64,000 nt of DNA from Clonostachys chloroleuca (Eukaryota > Ascomycota > Sordariomycetes > Hypocreales > Bionectriaceae). Position numbers and translations under genes: made by a program. Positions 23,947 to 35,418 of this stretch are shown in pieces. How positions within the stretch are numbered: the stretch's first letter is position 1; each line of letters opens with the position of its first letter. The DNA is taken from assembly GCA_037952775.1 (NCBI GenBank), contig JBANAY010000001.1:1860001-1924000 (forward strand). Direction: 5' to 3'. The notes below the pieces were generated by a model. It saw only the letters and a program-made list of their open reading frames with translations, was not told where the DNA came from and made no database searches.

Positions 23947-26431
23947 GGTCACTGGATGGATGGATCCGCTCACTTGACACCCACGAACTTCTTACCTATG
24001 AAGAAGGAAGTGATGAATCACTCGCGCGGGCCAGACAGTCAGCAAGACAGACAGGCGGCTCTCTTTGTTCTCGAAGAGAGAGGATTGTCCCGATCGAGAG
24101 AGACACGGCGCGCGCTGAAAACTTGATGCTTAGTAGGACGAAAGCGCCTCAAGCGACTGGACGGCGGGAGTCAAGCCACGAGCTGGGAAAGATATGAGAA
24201 TAAGATTTTAGTAGAAACGTTGGTGAAGTGTACCCAATAACCCCAATTAAATCATATATCGGGCCTCCTCTCAGGAAGCGATCCCACGCTAAGGATCGGC
24301 GGTGGAGTCGAGCCGAGAAATGCAGCGTCGGGTCTGCTGGATAGCGCACCTATTCACGGCGGTAACAGACGAGGACGAGCGAGACGGGACGGATTTAACA
24401 CGAAGAGGCGATGCTGGAGAAAGCTGGAGACGGCGGAATGTCCAATGACGGCGTCAATCCGGGTTTAATTCAAACTATCGGGGCCAGGTGGAGGAAGGCA
24501 CGAGAACTGATGTGTTTAGTAAGCTGCCACCTGCAGTTGCTGTCGCTATCGACTTGAGGCAGAGCAGCGACGAAAGAAGGGAGTGAAACAGGTCCGACGA
24601 CGATGGACGGTGTGGTTGGATGCTGGTGGAATTATATAATCCGCAGCCATCTCAATCCCTCCCACCGGCCGGTGGACAACCACACGGAAACGACCCTTGG
24701 GGAATGGCTTGCTGCACCTGGCTTACTGCACACTACGGTAGTCGCTCCATTGAGGCACGCCGAAGCTTGAGACGGATCTGCAATGGCGGGAAAGGAATGG
24801 GGATGGGTTTGGGATGGCTTGACTTCTGGCGGTACCACACTACCTAGGTACCCATGATGATATCACCCAACTACCGGCCGCGGTCGACTCCTACACCTTG
24901 CTAAGTACGCAGGAAGCGGCAGATCGTATTGGTGGGGGTTTGCTGTCTTTGGTCCAGTTGGAATTGGCCAGCAGTCCATCCGTTAGCTTGATCGCACGCC
25001 CGGAGAGAAATCCATCTCCCATGTTACTTCTCAGGATACTTGTGAAGCTACCAAAACTTTAAACCTGTGCTGAGCTAATGGCTTCATGGCATGATATTGA
25101 GGCAGGTACACACACTCCCCCCTACTTTCCTCCTCTCCTCTATTCGACAGGTGGTAGGCGAGAGACGCCACTGTGGTACGTACCTTGCAGTTTCTATGCA
25201 CCAATAGAAGCACTTCGCCACTTGGAGCCGTTATGGGTAATGCAGGAGTAGCACAAGAATCTTATTTTTTTGCTGCGCGCCCCTGGACTATACACGTACT
25301 TGATCAATCTGCCCCCTTGGGCCTGGCTCGTTGAAGGCGCTCGTCGTCAGCGTCCAGTGGTGTGTTACAGGGAGCAGGGCGCATTGTGTGCAGACATACG
25401 CCGGAGTGGATGATATCATCAGGCTATGCGGAACATGATGCCCTCCCCCGACATTTCGAGCATGCACCACCACCACCTGTCAGCAACCTGCACACTTTAT
25501 ACGGACTATACTCCATCCCGATCTTGCGGGCCTGCGGGCGCTCGTTTGCGCAGGGCCTAGACGAGAATGGCTCTCGGGGTTGTTCCGGGCCTCGCCAGGC
25601 AGCAGCAAAACCACATCAGCAGTTGGATGCTCCCCGCTAACATCATGCTACCCCATCACTTCACTGCCACCTCGAACAACCCACCTTTGCAAACGTCTCT
25701 CTACGATGACTCACACTCTCGGTCACACTGGCCTACCTGCATACAGCTAGACAAGGGTAAGCATCAACGTCACCAGGGACCGCGACTGAGTTGGACTAGT
25801 GTCTAGTTTGTTTCGTCAGCATCCAATTTGCTGGTTATCCACCGGGATCCTGAGCTTACATTCTAAAAGTGTCCAGAGCAGTTACCAGGAATGGCAACCG
25901 ACGTATTGGCAGCTATGTAGTCGCTGGCGAAACCAGGTCTGATGGCTGGCTCCCTTCTTTTCCACCTACAATTCTTCTCCTTCTTCCCAGACTCCGAGTA
26001 TCTCACATCATGAATCATGAATCATTGATCAATGAGAGTGGTGAACTGAATATCATTCGAGCTATGAAGGAAACTTTGTCACCACGAATCGAGGCTGGTT
26101 TATAATCACCAACTAGCTCGACTGACTCGACATCAGTCCGGTCTTGTTCGGGCCTCCAGGAAGCTACAGTTGTCAATCCATCATCCCTCACCCCTCCTCC
26201 CTTCTTCACCCGCGACTGACCGCGAAATAACCCCGCCATTTGTATGGCATCAGTTTCCCTCTATCCAGTCACCACGAACTCCCAGGCTTCAGGAGTGTGC
26301 TTCGCATCGACAAGTCGCCGACAAGGCGGCGGGCAAGGTGTCGCAATTCATTTCTGGCATAATAATTCGTAGCTCGTCTCTTTTCTCTCCAACAGCCCGG
26401 GTTCCTTGATTTCCCATTCCATGTGTGCCCC
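23947..26431. other. Long intergenic region upstream of the Zn2Cys6 factor
   Basis: About 2.5 kb with only short, overlapping open frames. It contains a palindromic TACCTAGGTA at 24841, a palindromic CATTGATCAATG near 26023, and no recognisable gene or RNA. It probably holds the promoter of the transcription factor (minus strand) and the 3' end of GRX3/4. Confidence 0.45.
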
Positions 26432-27274
26432 TCAAGCTGGGGCCGCTGCCTCACCCCCGCTCACACTATAAGGCTTGAAAAAGTCTGCATCGTTACTGAG
26501 CTCCTCTTTGACCTATTTCAGAGTTAGCCATTTTGTTTCTCGTGTCAGCTTCCCAGGTTCCGTCTTGATATCACTTACAATGTCCAAACCACCGACCAAC
26601 TCTCCACTGATCCAAAGCTGAGGATAAGTCGGCCATTCAGCGTACTCCTTCAGCCCTTGCCTGACCTCGTCGTCAGCAAGAATGTTGAAGAATCCATACT
26701 TGACAGAGTTCTCCCGCAGAATTGCGACCATTTGACGAGAGAAGCCACACTGCGGACCACTTGGGGTACCCTTCATGAAGAGCATAACAGGTGCAGCCTT
26801 GACCAAATCAGCCAAGCGCTTGAATAGTTCTTCCTTTTGTCTCTCGGGATCAAGTGGTGCCGCAGGTTCTTCAGCTTTGGCGACAGTTTGAGCGACTCCG
26901 CCGGCGGTATCGGCCTGTGCTGCACTTGCACTGCTGGCGTGCGTCTCGATAGCGGTTCGAACTTTGACAGCGCTGCTGCCACTGACAGTCTCGAGGACTT
27001 GGCCGTTCCGGATCAATACTAGGAATGGAACGGCAGTGACTTCGTAGGCTTCGCTGATGTCGCTGAGGTCCTCTGCATTGACAGAAACCCACTTTGTGGC
27101 GGGAGGCTCGGTGACTGGGTATTCAGAGGCCAGCGTCGCCAGGACTGTAGCCATTTGGGCACATGGAGCCGCCCATGGAGCGTGGAAAGAAACCACTAGA
27201 AGCGTAGACGGAGGCAGCGACGCAAGAAGCTGCTCCCACTGGAGGATGCTATCCACCTCTGTAATTGTCGACAT
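26432..27274 (-). CDS. GRX4: Monothiol glutaredoxin with N-terminal thioredoxin domain (GRX3/GRX4 type)
   Basis: Exons 26579-27274 and 26432-26512 (minus strand) give 258 residues; the 66-bp intron (GTAAGT donor, GGCTAAC branch, ATAG acceptor) interrupts GLDI/VKEEL. Residues 1 to about 115 form a thioredoxin-like domain in which the usual WCGPC is WAAPC (Trp34 to Cys38), so only the second cysteine remains, as is usual in this family. A linker rich in Ala and Glu leads to the glutaredoxin domain with the active motif CGFS at 176-179, preceded by VMLFMKGTPSGPQ, and the glutathione-binding TYPQLWISGELVGG. Proteins of this layout bind a glutathione-coordinated [2Fe-2S] cluster with BolA-type partners and report iron status to regulators such as HapX or GATA factors. 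I chose the ATG at 27274; the open frame extends upstream without another good start. Confidence 0.92.
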
Positions 27275-28054
27275 TTTCCCCTCTCGTGCCCAGGACCCGT
27301 AGATTCGGTGTGTCAAGACGTCGAGATGCAGTGGTGGTGATTTTTTTTTCTACCCAGTCATGCGATCTGGATATGTCAGGCAGTTGGTGGGTGCGAAGTA
27401 GATCATAACTACGGAATTTGGCGGGGCAGGCGATATCGCAATCCGTAGCCGACGAGGCGCGACGGCGGGTGAGTGGCGGGGCTTGAGACCTTGCGTCATT
27501 TCGGCACCGGTGCCCTCCTTCGGCTTACGTGCAAAGTGCATCCTAGTTGCATAATATGTCTCTAACCGCCATCCAGACTCCGCAAACCCAAATTGCCAAT
27601 CTGGTGGATACCTGGGCACCTATTACCTGCCCAGGAGGCAGCTAGCAGGGCTGTGCAGTGTAGCGTAGCTCGCCTGCTGCTTACTGGACTTTGTAGGTAA
27701 GGTAGGTAGCTCGTTGCCCGAATACGTGGTGTTGGTCGTACGTCAATGGTATGCGTACCCTGCCCGTTCTTGTAGCTCCACAAGCCAACCTCTCCCAACG
27801 TCCTCTACTCCTCCTGTCTTGTCCAGACGACGGCAAACACTTCTTCCACGGAGCAATTAGCATTCGTCTGAAGAAGTGCTGCGACCAAGGCATCTTGTGT
27901 GTCTTCTCTCCTCCTCCTTCACCTCCTCGAGTACCCCTCTTTTGAACTGGATTGACTGGTGGATCCTCCTCGCCCCAATTCCAGCAACGTCACCGACCTC
28001 CCCTCTTCCACTACCAAACCTACCTCTCCAAGACAACAGCATATTTCCTTCGAG
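27275..28054. other. Divergent intergenic region GRX4/ABP1
   Basis: Shared upstream region of two divergent genes. It has a TAGGTAAGGTAGGTAG run at 27694-27709 and a CT-rich leader before ABP1 (27890-28010). No gene is seen. Confidence 0.45.
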
Positions 28055-30529
28055 ATGGCGTCGCTAAACCTATCAATTAACGGCCCGTCCATTAAGAGCA
28101 GCTACAATGGAGTCATTAACGGGCCGGCACCCTCAACCGACTCTCCCACCCACGCCCAGTGGGCTCTCTTCACCGTACAGGCACCATTGCAGAACGCCTT
28201 TCAAGACAGCGGAGCTAAGGAGAGCATTCTAAAAGTGCAAGGCACCGGAGGTGAGGGAATTCGGAATTGAATCGCATGGATACAGCTTGTTGACCTTGTT
28301 CCAGATGGAGAATTGTCCGACTTGATCGAGGACTTTAGCGAAGGCCGTGTCCAATATGCCTTCGTCAAGGTGAAAGACCCCAACTCCGGCCTCCCGAAAT
28401 ATATCCTCATCGCCTGGTGCGGTGGCGGCGTACCTGAACGCACCAAGGGATACTTCACAAGCCACACCGCTGCAGTCTCAAAGATCTTGCATGGATACCA
28501 TGTGCAGATTACCGCTCGTTCCGAAAGCGACTTGGAGCCCCAGGCCGTCATGGAGAAGGTCGCCAACGCCTCGGGTGCCAAATACTCTGCTGGCTCATCA
28601 ATTGGCGCCCCGGCCCCCCGGCCCCCCGTAAAGTCGAAGCCCGTGTTCACTCCAACCACCTATAGCGCCGGCCGAGTTGATCCCATCGTCGCCGCCCGAA
28701 CGAAGAAAGATAGCAATGTGGACGAAGATGGCTGGGGCGCGGATGCTCCTCCCGTTTCCAGATCTCAGATCGAAAAGGTCGATTCCGCTTACAAGCCCAC
28801 CAAGGTCAACATGGCGGAGCTCACCAAGCAGAAGCCCGAATCCTCCCGTTTCTCTGCTGCGCCACCCAAGCCCGAGGCTCCTTCTGATGTGGTTAGGGGT
28901 GGTTACCAACCCATTGGAAAGGTTGATATTGCTGCTATCCGAGCGCAGGCTAAGGAGAAGAACGACGACAGGCCTACTCCTGTCAAGGGCGCATACGAAC
29001 CTGTGGGCAAGGTCGATATTGCTGCCATCCGGGCCAGGGCACAGAAGCCTGCGAATGAAGAACCGGAACCGGTTGAGGAGTCTAAGCCTCTCTCCGAGAG
29101 GGCCGCTGCTTTTAGCCAACCCCCGGCCTCCGAGCGACTCACAACTCTTCCCAAGCCCAAGGTTGCCAACAAGTTTGTAGGTAGTTCCAGCTTCACCGGG
29201 ACCAAGCCACCGACTGGAGGTCTGGGCTTCGGCGGGCCGTCAGTTCCTTCCGCTGCGCCTGTTGGTGCCGCCAGCCGGACCTTTGCCGACCAAGGTGGAA
29301 AGACGCCAGCCCAACTCTGGGCCGAGAAGAAGGCCAAGGAGCGAGGGGTGGATGTCGGAAGTGTCAGTTCGCCACCTCCTACCGCGTCACCTGTTGAGCC
29401 TCAGACCAGCGGAGGAGGATGGAAGAGCGGGTATTCCGGAAAGAGCTGGGCTCCAGTTCACACCTCATCCCAATTTGGCCGACCCGACGAATCTATTGCT
29501 CAACAGACCACCGGCGAGCAGGACAGGTCCGTCGAAGAAGAGACACCTGCTTCATCTGGCGGAGTTGCGGCATTGAAGGATCGATTCAAGGGCACGGCAC
29601 CCATCTCTGCTGGATCTGTACCTCAGATTCCCCGAGCTGCTGAAGAGGACCATGATGATACCCCACCGCCTCTCCCCCAGAGCTCTCGACCTTCTGGAGG
29701 CTTTGCTCTTCCTGGTCTTCCTAGCAGGCCTGCGCCGGCGGATGAACAGGAGGAGGAGCAGGAAGACCCTTCGGCCTATGAGCCTGAAAGAGAGTCATCT
29801 CCCGTACGCATTGCTGTTCCGGTCTCGGCCTCTCGCCCAGTTGTTGAGCCACCGGAGGCGCGAGCACCACCCCCTATCCCAGCAGCCGATATCGATGTGC
29901 CCGACGAGGACGAGCTTCCTGACGAGCAGGAACAGACACGCGCCGCGCGAGGTGCTGCTACGGCTGTCGCTGAACAAGAGTTTGAGCCTGAGCAGGTTGC
30001 AGCTGCCCAGAGCTCCCAGGGTGGCTACCGCGCAGTTGTCCAGTACGACTACGAAAAGGCCGAGGAGAATGAGATTGAGCTCATTGAAGGCCAGACCGTC
30101 ACCGATATCGATATGGTTGATGACGACTGGTGGCTAGGAACCAACTCCAAGGGTGAGCGAGGTCTGTTCCCCAGCAATTATGTCGAGATCACAGAGGAAT
30201 CATCTGGTGGTTCTGCTCCTGCTGTTACCGCCGCCGCCGTCCAGGAGGAGACTGCTCCTCCTCCACCTCCTCCAGCAGCCTCGCGCCCGGCTGCCGCCGG
30301 CCCCACGGCGACCGCTCTGTACGATTACGAAGCCGCCGAGGACAACGGTAAGTAGAACCAGAACTAATCAATCGCAAAACCTCGCTAATATACATGCCTT
30401 GCAGAAATCAGCTTCCCCGAAGACGCCAAGATCACGAACCTGGAGTTCCCCGACGAGGACTGGTGGGCTGGCGAGTACAATGGCAAGAAGGGTCTTTTCC
30501 CAGCCAACTACGTACAGCTCGACTCATAA
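28055..30529 (+). CDS. ABP1: Actin-binding protein Abp1 (ADF-H plus two SH3 domains)
   Basis: Exons 28055-28250, 28305-30347 and 30405-30529 give 787 residues; both introns are phase 1 and have good signals (GTGAGG and GTAAGT donors). Residues 1 to about 140 form an ADF-homology domain (VQYAFVKVKDPNSGLPKYIL, WCGGGVPERTKGYFTSH). The centre is disordered, rich in Pro, Ala, Glu and Lys, and contains repeated YxPxGKVDIAAIR units plus a Pro-rich acidic part. Two SH3 domains end the protein: about 640-695 (AVVQYDYEKAEENEIELIEG and DDWWLGTNSKGERGLFPSNY) and about 732-787 (ATALYDYEAAEDNEISFPED and DEDWWAGEYNGKKGLFPANY). Abp1 links cortical actin patches to endocytosis by binding F-actin and Arp2/3 and recruiting SH3 ligands such as Ark/Prk kinases. 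Two SH3 domains is usual for filamentous ascomycetes, against one in budding yeast. Confidence 0.92.
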
Positions 30530-31126
30530 AAATCTCCCTTCTTACACTTATCATCCTGAACAAAAGATAACTAGCACGGTGGGGATATGCGATTTCCATT
30601 TCGGAGGGTTTGACATTCATCTTGGGGCTAGCAAGCGGTAGCTTTGTAGGTAGCGGAAGAAAAAAAAAGCAACGAATGGAATGCGTTGCGGCCAATCCCT
30701 TCTAAACAAGAATTCTGAATTAAGATAAAAACCAAATGTGCATTCCCAACGGATTCGCCCATTGCCAATAATCAAGTAAAAGAAACTAATGTGAGTTGAA
30801 TCCCAGGTCTGTATATACAGGAAGTTCAAGAGACAGAGGGGCGGGCAGCGAGCGTCATACAGCCGGCTACCGTGCTCAACGAGGCCAGTCCGACCTCGGA
30901 TGTGTCATTGTATCATATGACCTCTCGTCGATGGGCAATGCGATTATTCGCGATTCAAGCAACCGTCGTTCCATCCCAGTGGAGCTCCATCTCGACTGCC
31001 CATATATATCCCTTCATGCCTCATCCCTTGTTTCCCTCGGAAGATCCCAAGACAGAACAGGTCGTAGAAAACGGTGGTGAAAGGAAGGTGGTTGTGTATT
31101 GTGGTGAAATGGTCGTGGGCTAGCTT
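30530..31126. other. Convergent 3' region ABP1/CYSTM gene
   Basis: 3' regions of two convergent genes. A short A run (30660-30668) is the only simple feature. No gene is seen. Confidence 0.4.
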
Positions 31127-31732
31127 TTAGCAGCAGCATTCACAGCATTCGCAGCTATAACGAAAAAAGTTGGTCATATTAGCAAATCTGGGTCAAATTG
31201 GAAAAGCCTCTATGTTTCGGAATTGGGGGTATTCTGGGGCGCAAGAAAAAAAAACCTACCAGCACTCGCAGCATTCCTCAACTGCACAGCAGAAGCAGAT
31301 GGTAGCTAGACAGGCGAGCAGGCAGTTCCGCTGGCCCTTCACACCGCTATCGCCGCCGCCGTGGTTGCCCTTGTGCTCCGGAGGGGGCTGCTGCTGATAC
31401 TGCATGGGAGGCGGACCGCCGTAGCCCTGCTGAGGAGGACCCTGCTGGTAGTAGCCGCCCTGCTGGGGTGGGGGGCCGTTGTAGTGACCCTGGGGAGGGC
31501 CGTAGGACTGCGACGAGCGAGATGGTCAGCGCGAGAAGTTAATTGCCATTGCGGTCTTGAGCGACGGAGTTTGTCGTTTTGGCGATTGGTGCTTGTGTAG
31601 GTATCGCAGCCAAGTAAACTAGTGGGGTTGGGCCACGCGGCGCTGGGAGAGCTCTGGGAAGCTTCAACTTACAGGCTGGGGGTGCTGGGGGTAGCCTCCA
31701 CCCTGCTGGTTGTAGTAGTCGTTGGCAGACAT
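31127..31732 (-). CDS. Small Gly/Pro/Gln-rich protein with C-terminal CYSTM module
   Basis: Three exons on the minus strand, 31673-31732, 31260-31507 and 31127-31154, give 111 residues. Introns are 165 and 105 bp (GTAAGT and GTAGGT donors; TGCTAAT branch in the second). The N-terminal 70 residues are built from Tyr, Gln, Gly and Pro (YYNQQGGGYPQHP, GGYYQQGPPQQGYGG). The C-terminus has RNCLLACLATICFCC followed by a tail of almost only Cys and Glu (EECCECCCECCECCC), the last exon supplying nearly all of the final residues. This matches the CYSTM family: tail-anchored or palmitoylated cysteine-rich stress proteins found in fungi and plants and often reported to aid tolerance of metals and other stresses. 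The specific role here is unknown. Skipping or retaining the last intron would change only the cysteine tail. Confidence 0.8.
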
Positions 31733-33886
31733 CGCGGGAGGTCAGAGGGCTCGGTGCGCGGGACGATTCTGGGAGGCGTGATGCGACGATGGCGAGAGGG
31801 AGGAGAGCGATGGGAGGGAGAGAAGAGAAGAAGAAAAGTTCTGGAGAAGAGCGGAAGGGAGAGCAGAGTGGAAAAGCAGGCCGAGCCAAGAGTTTGAGAT
31901 GGCGCGTACAGCCTGGAAAGAGCAAAAGTAAAGCTACAGTACGTACCCGCTGTCCGTACTACCACAGGGAGTCTACGGCCTAGACCATGTCGGATCCTCG
32001 AGCATGATGGCGGTCGGGGACAGCCCCGCCCAAATTCTCCATTCCCGCTTGTCCCGTGCCGGCGCTCTTTCAGTAGCGCCTTCGGTCAGGATGCTCAGGG
32101 TAGGGCCGGCAGACGTAATTCCGATCCGGCGGACCTCAAAGCATATCCAAAGTAAACTTCCTAGGAAGTTGCACAAATGAGGCGGTGGTCCTGATGGAAG
32201 GGAATGATATTTTCCTTCGTGGCAAGAGTTCCGGTGGCTATTATTGAGTACCTTAGGTGGAGACGTCTTGTAGAAGACATTGACTCTGATTTCCCCGTTC
32301 TTCCCCCACAGAGCCTCTGCAAGGGACCTCGGGCATTTTGCCGTAAGCTGATGAACTTGAACCTCTTCTACGGCTTGAGCAATGACGAGTCCCCAATTGT
32401 CCAACGGTATCTGGCGCTTGCAATACAGCCCGTATTAGGCAAGTGCCAAGCTACCAGTTTCGGTTAGCTGTGAACCCCATGGTAAGGGTCGAGAGAAGGG
32501 CACGATATCCCATTCGTTCAAGCACAGAACAAAAAATCACCGAACAGTCTCCTCTGTCGTCATATTCAGCTCCATTCGGCTGAGGACCGGACGGAACGAC
32601 CGGGACAGCTCCTGGTTGGGGAGTGTTTGGCACAATTAGGTTCTATCGGCGTCGCCGCCAGCCACCACCATGTCGTTTGGCTCTCAGCCGAAAGCCACCT
32701 ACCTAAGACCTACATACATAGCAACTATGCCATAGCAGGCCCTAGCAAAAACCTTGGTGTGGGTGGGGGTCACTAGCCTCGCTGCCAATGCTGCATTTCC
32801 CATCTTTGCCCAAGAGGTGATACGCGCAGCCCAATCGCCCTGGAATGGAGAACTGAAAAGACCCTGATAAAAAGATTGGAGCGCCAACGGCCCCAGATAC
32901 TTACGTACCACCACCATAGCCAGTCAGCATCATGAACATGGGCGCAAAGAGGGGCCGGTAGATTGGTGCCACAGGGACCGCGACGTAAGACCAACAGGGG
33001 AGTGGAGCGGAGTGGAGAGGAATTGAAGCTGTGGCCCAAATCACCTGGACTCGGGCTTCGAGGCGCACTAGCCACACGTGGGTTCGGGGACCTACCCTAT
33101 AGACAAAAGAGCCAGCCTCACCCTCACCTCACCTTCACCTCACCCTCACTTCGACGCGCCGTGGTTTGTTTACTTCGATCTTTTCTTTCGGAACACCATT
33201 TTGGCAAGTCCGTGATCTTCACCACACTTCCGAAACAACACTTCTGAAAGAAGATCTTTCCAATTCATCACACCTGCATCTATTTGCCCACCTCTCAACT
33301 TATACTTGGTGATTTCTTCACCTCAGCCCATCTTCAATATCAAAAACCCGCTCAAAACACAAGGTAGAGCTCTATTTACTAATCTTTCATTGGCATAACG
33401 AATGTTTACCCCCCCCCTCCCCCTTCCAAAATCAAACCTTACAGAGTAAAACTCTCCTCCGATCCGCCGAATACAGCGAGAACCGTCTGATGCCCTTGCA
33501 TCCAAAGATCAGACGCAATGATTCACGAAATGGATTCGGTCTCTTTGCCCCGTGCTCCCCCTCCACTTCTCACCCGAGACCTATGGCCTTCTACGAGTAT
33601 CGCCAGTGAATCCTATCCTTTCCCATGAGTGATTCATTCCCCTCTCAACGAGGAAGTGGTGGTTATATACCCCATAAAACGCTGTTTCCCACGCCCTTTA
33701 TTTCCTATCATTGTATGGTTATTGTCCGCCAAAGAACTGAAACTTGCTCCTATTTGACCTTTATCAAAGCTCACCAGATTTAGCTTTCCCAACATACGAC
33801 AACCAACAAGCTAAAGAAGACAATACAAAAATCGCACCTAAAGTCAACGCTTTGATTTTTGCTACTCAACTATCACCGCCATCGCC
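31733..33886. other. Divergent intergenic region CYSTM gene/ZZ-like gene
   Basis: About 2.15 kb with no supported gene. It includes a TACCTAAGACCTACATACAT stretch near 32700, a degenerate CTCACC repeat at 33116-33151 and a C-rich run at 33409-33424. The last 400 bases before 33887 are rich in C, A and T, like a fungal leader. Confidence 0.45.
33116..33151 (+). repeat. Degenerate CTCACC/TTCACC hexamer repeat
   Basis: About six copies of a C(C/T)TCAC unit in a row. It is a simple-sequence repeat in the upstream region of the ZZ-like gene and has no clear function. Confidence 0.7.
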
Positions 33887-35418
33887 ATGGAACCAAACCC
33901 CCACGAGAAGAAGGATCATCCTTCTGATCTAGCACCATCAGCAGGACCAACCCTGGCGGATTCTCAAGCAATGAGCAGAAAGAGAAGCCATGGTCAAGCA
34001 AATGCCGAACTGACATCTGTCCCTGCGGACCAGTCCACGGCAGATGCTGAAGTTGACAACCTTGGACAACCTGCAAAGAGGCCTAAAAGCAACCGACACT
34101 CCTCCTGGATGTGGGCCGGTGACGGACCTCACCACGGCTGGTCTCCATCCTATGTCGCCATGACAAAGTGCGACTTCTGCTCCCTAGCAAGCAGAGGTGT
34201 TGTCCACCAGTGTAACGATTGCAAATTAACTGTCTGCGGAGACTGCGTCGGCAAGGGGAAACTGGAGGACGATGAAGTCCACCACATCAAACCTGGCTCG
34301 CTCAACTGGGAGGTCCCCAAGAAGACGAAGGTTACGGCTACTTCCTCGAGTTCTCTTCCCCCAAAGCCTCGTGGTGGACTCCCCCCAAGCCTCGTGGTGG
34401 AGGAGCCCGAGGCAGGGGAGCTAAACGGCATGGGGGACTCGCAAACAGGGCCCCAGCTAAGGATACCGTCTCTAGTGTTGGTGGTTTGGCAGGAGCATCA
34501 GAAAACCGACCATCCGGAGAAACAACCGCCGGACCATGGGCAACGTCACGAAAGGGTCATGGAGAAGAGAATAACCATAACGGCGCTCAGACTACTTCTT
34601 TCCCCCCGATCGAGCAACCACCCAATGCTAACTTTACGTTTCGCTACCCATATCCTCCGCCTCCGATCCCACATCATGGAACTTCCCTCCGGCAAAATGG
34701 ACCTGCGGAAAGCTCCCATGCTCGCGATGGAAACAAACGGAGCTCTCATGCTTGTGACGGAAACAAGCGGCGCCAATACACACCTATTAAAATAGAGTCA
34801 ACAGATATATCACACCCGAGAAGGGGGGCCGCAAGGCCAGTTCCCTCTCCACTTGACCTCGGGTACCTTAACAACAGCCGGAGTGCTCCCCGAGGATCCA
34901 ATGATCTGACGGCCTATTCTCGTGCGAACCAGAACAGCACTTCGTTTGCAGAGTACCATCAGCCGATCGAGTCCCCGTCCCGCAACCCTGGGGTTCAGCT
35001 GCCCCCGATCGATGAGTTATTTAGGACTGTTCAGCGTCAGTCTCAGCCGGCCTCCGCCCCTGCGCCAAAGCCCTACCTAGATCCCATCCGGCCCCAACGA
35101 CCCCACGAGAAGCCGGGCTCACCCCGCCCCTCGGCCTGGGGTGCAGAGCTCGTGTACAGAGCTCTCGAAACCAGCAAAGCTCTGCCAAACTGGCCCCTTG
35201 ATGTGTGCCTCCGCCACGAGGTCACCCGCACCTAGGAGGAAGGGGACTTGCACCAGCAGACGCAGAGCGAGTCCGCGGCCTTCCAGGCGATCCTTGCGGC
35301 GACCTACCACGCAATTGCCACGCTTAACTTAAACCCGGTGAAGAATGCAGCGAGACAGTGGGTGTGTGAGCAAGAGATGAAAATCAAGGACAAGGGAGTG
35401 AACCCTTTTGGTCTCTGA
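33887..35418 (+). CDS. ZZ-like zinc-finger protein, reading frame disturbed
   Basis: Coding begins at ATG 33887 (CGCCATGG). Residues near 95-130 hold a small zinc-finger-like module: KCDFCSLASRGVVHQCNDCK followed by CGDC and a His-His pair, close to a ZZ or B-box pattern. Around 34371 the coding frame shifts: downstream the plausible protein (SENRPSGETTAGPWATSRK, then YPYPPPPIPHHGTSL and QLPPIDELFRTVQRQ) is in another frame. Either there is a true frameshift at a near-duplicated segment, or a weakly marked intron (34371 to 34492, 122 bp, TTTGGCAG acceptor) restores it. A TAG at 35233 then interrupts an otherwise open frame that continues to 35418 (ESAAFQAILAATYHAIATLN); an in-frame 84-bp intron (35152-35235, CACCTAG acceptor) could remove it. 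The Pro/Ser-rich protein may be a nuclear regulator, but I do not recognise it. It could also be a decaying gene. Confidence 0.5.

Noticed and set aside
24600..26400. Several 60 to 90 codon open frames in the region upstream of the Zn2Cys6 gene
   Set aside because: They are short, overlap on both strands, show no protein pattern and cannot be joined by convincing introns.
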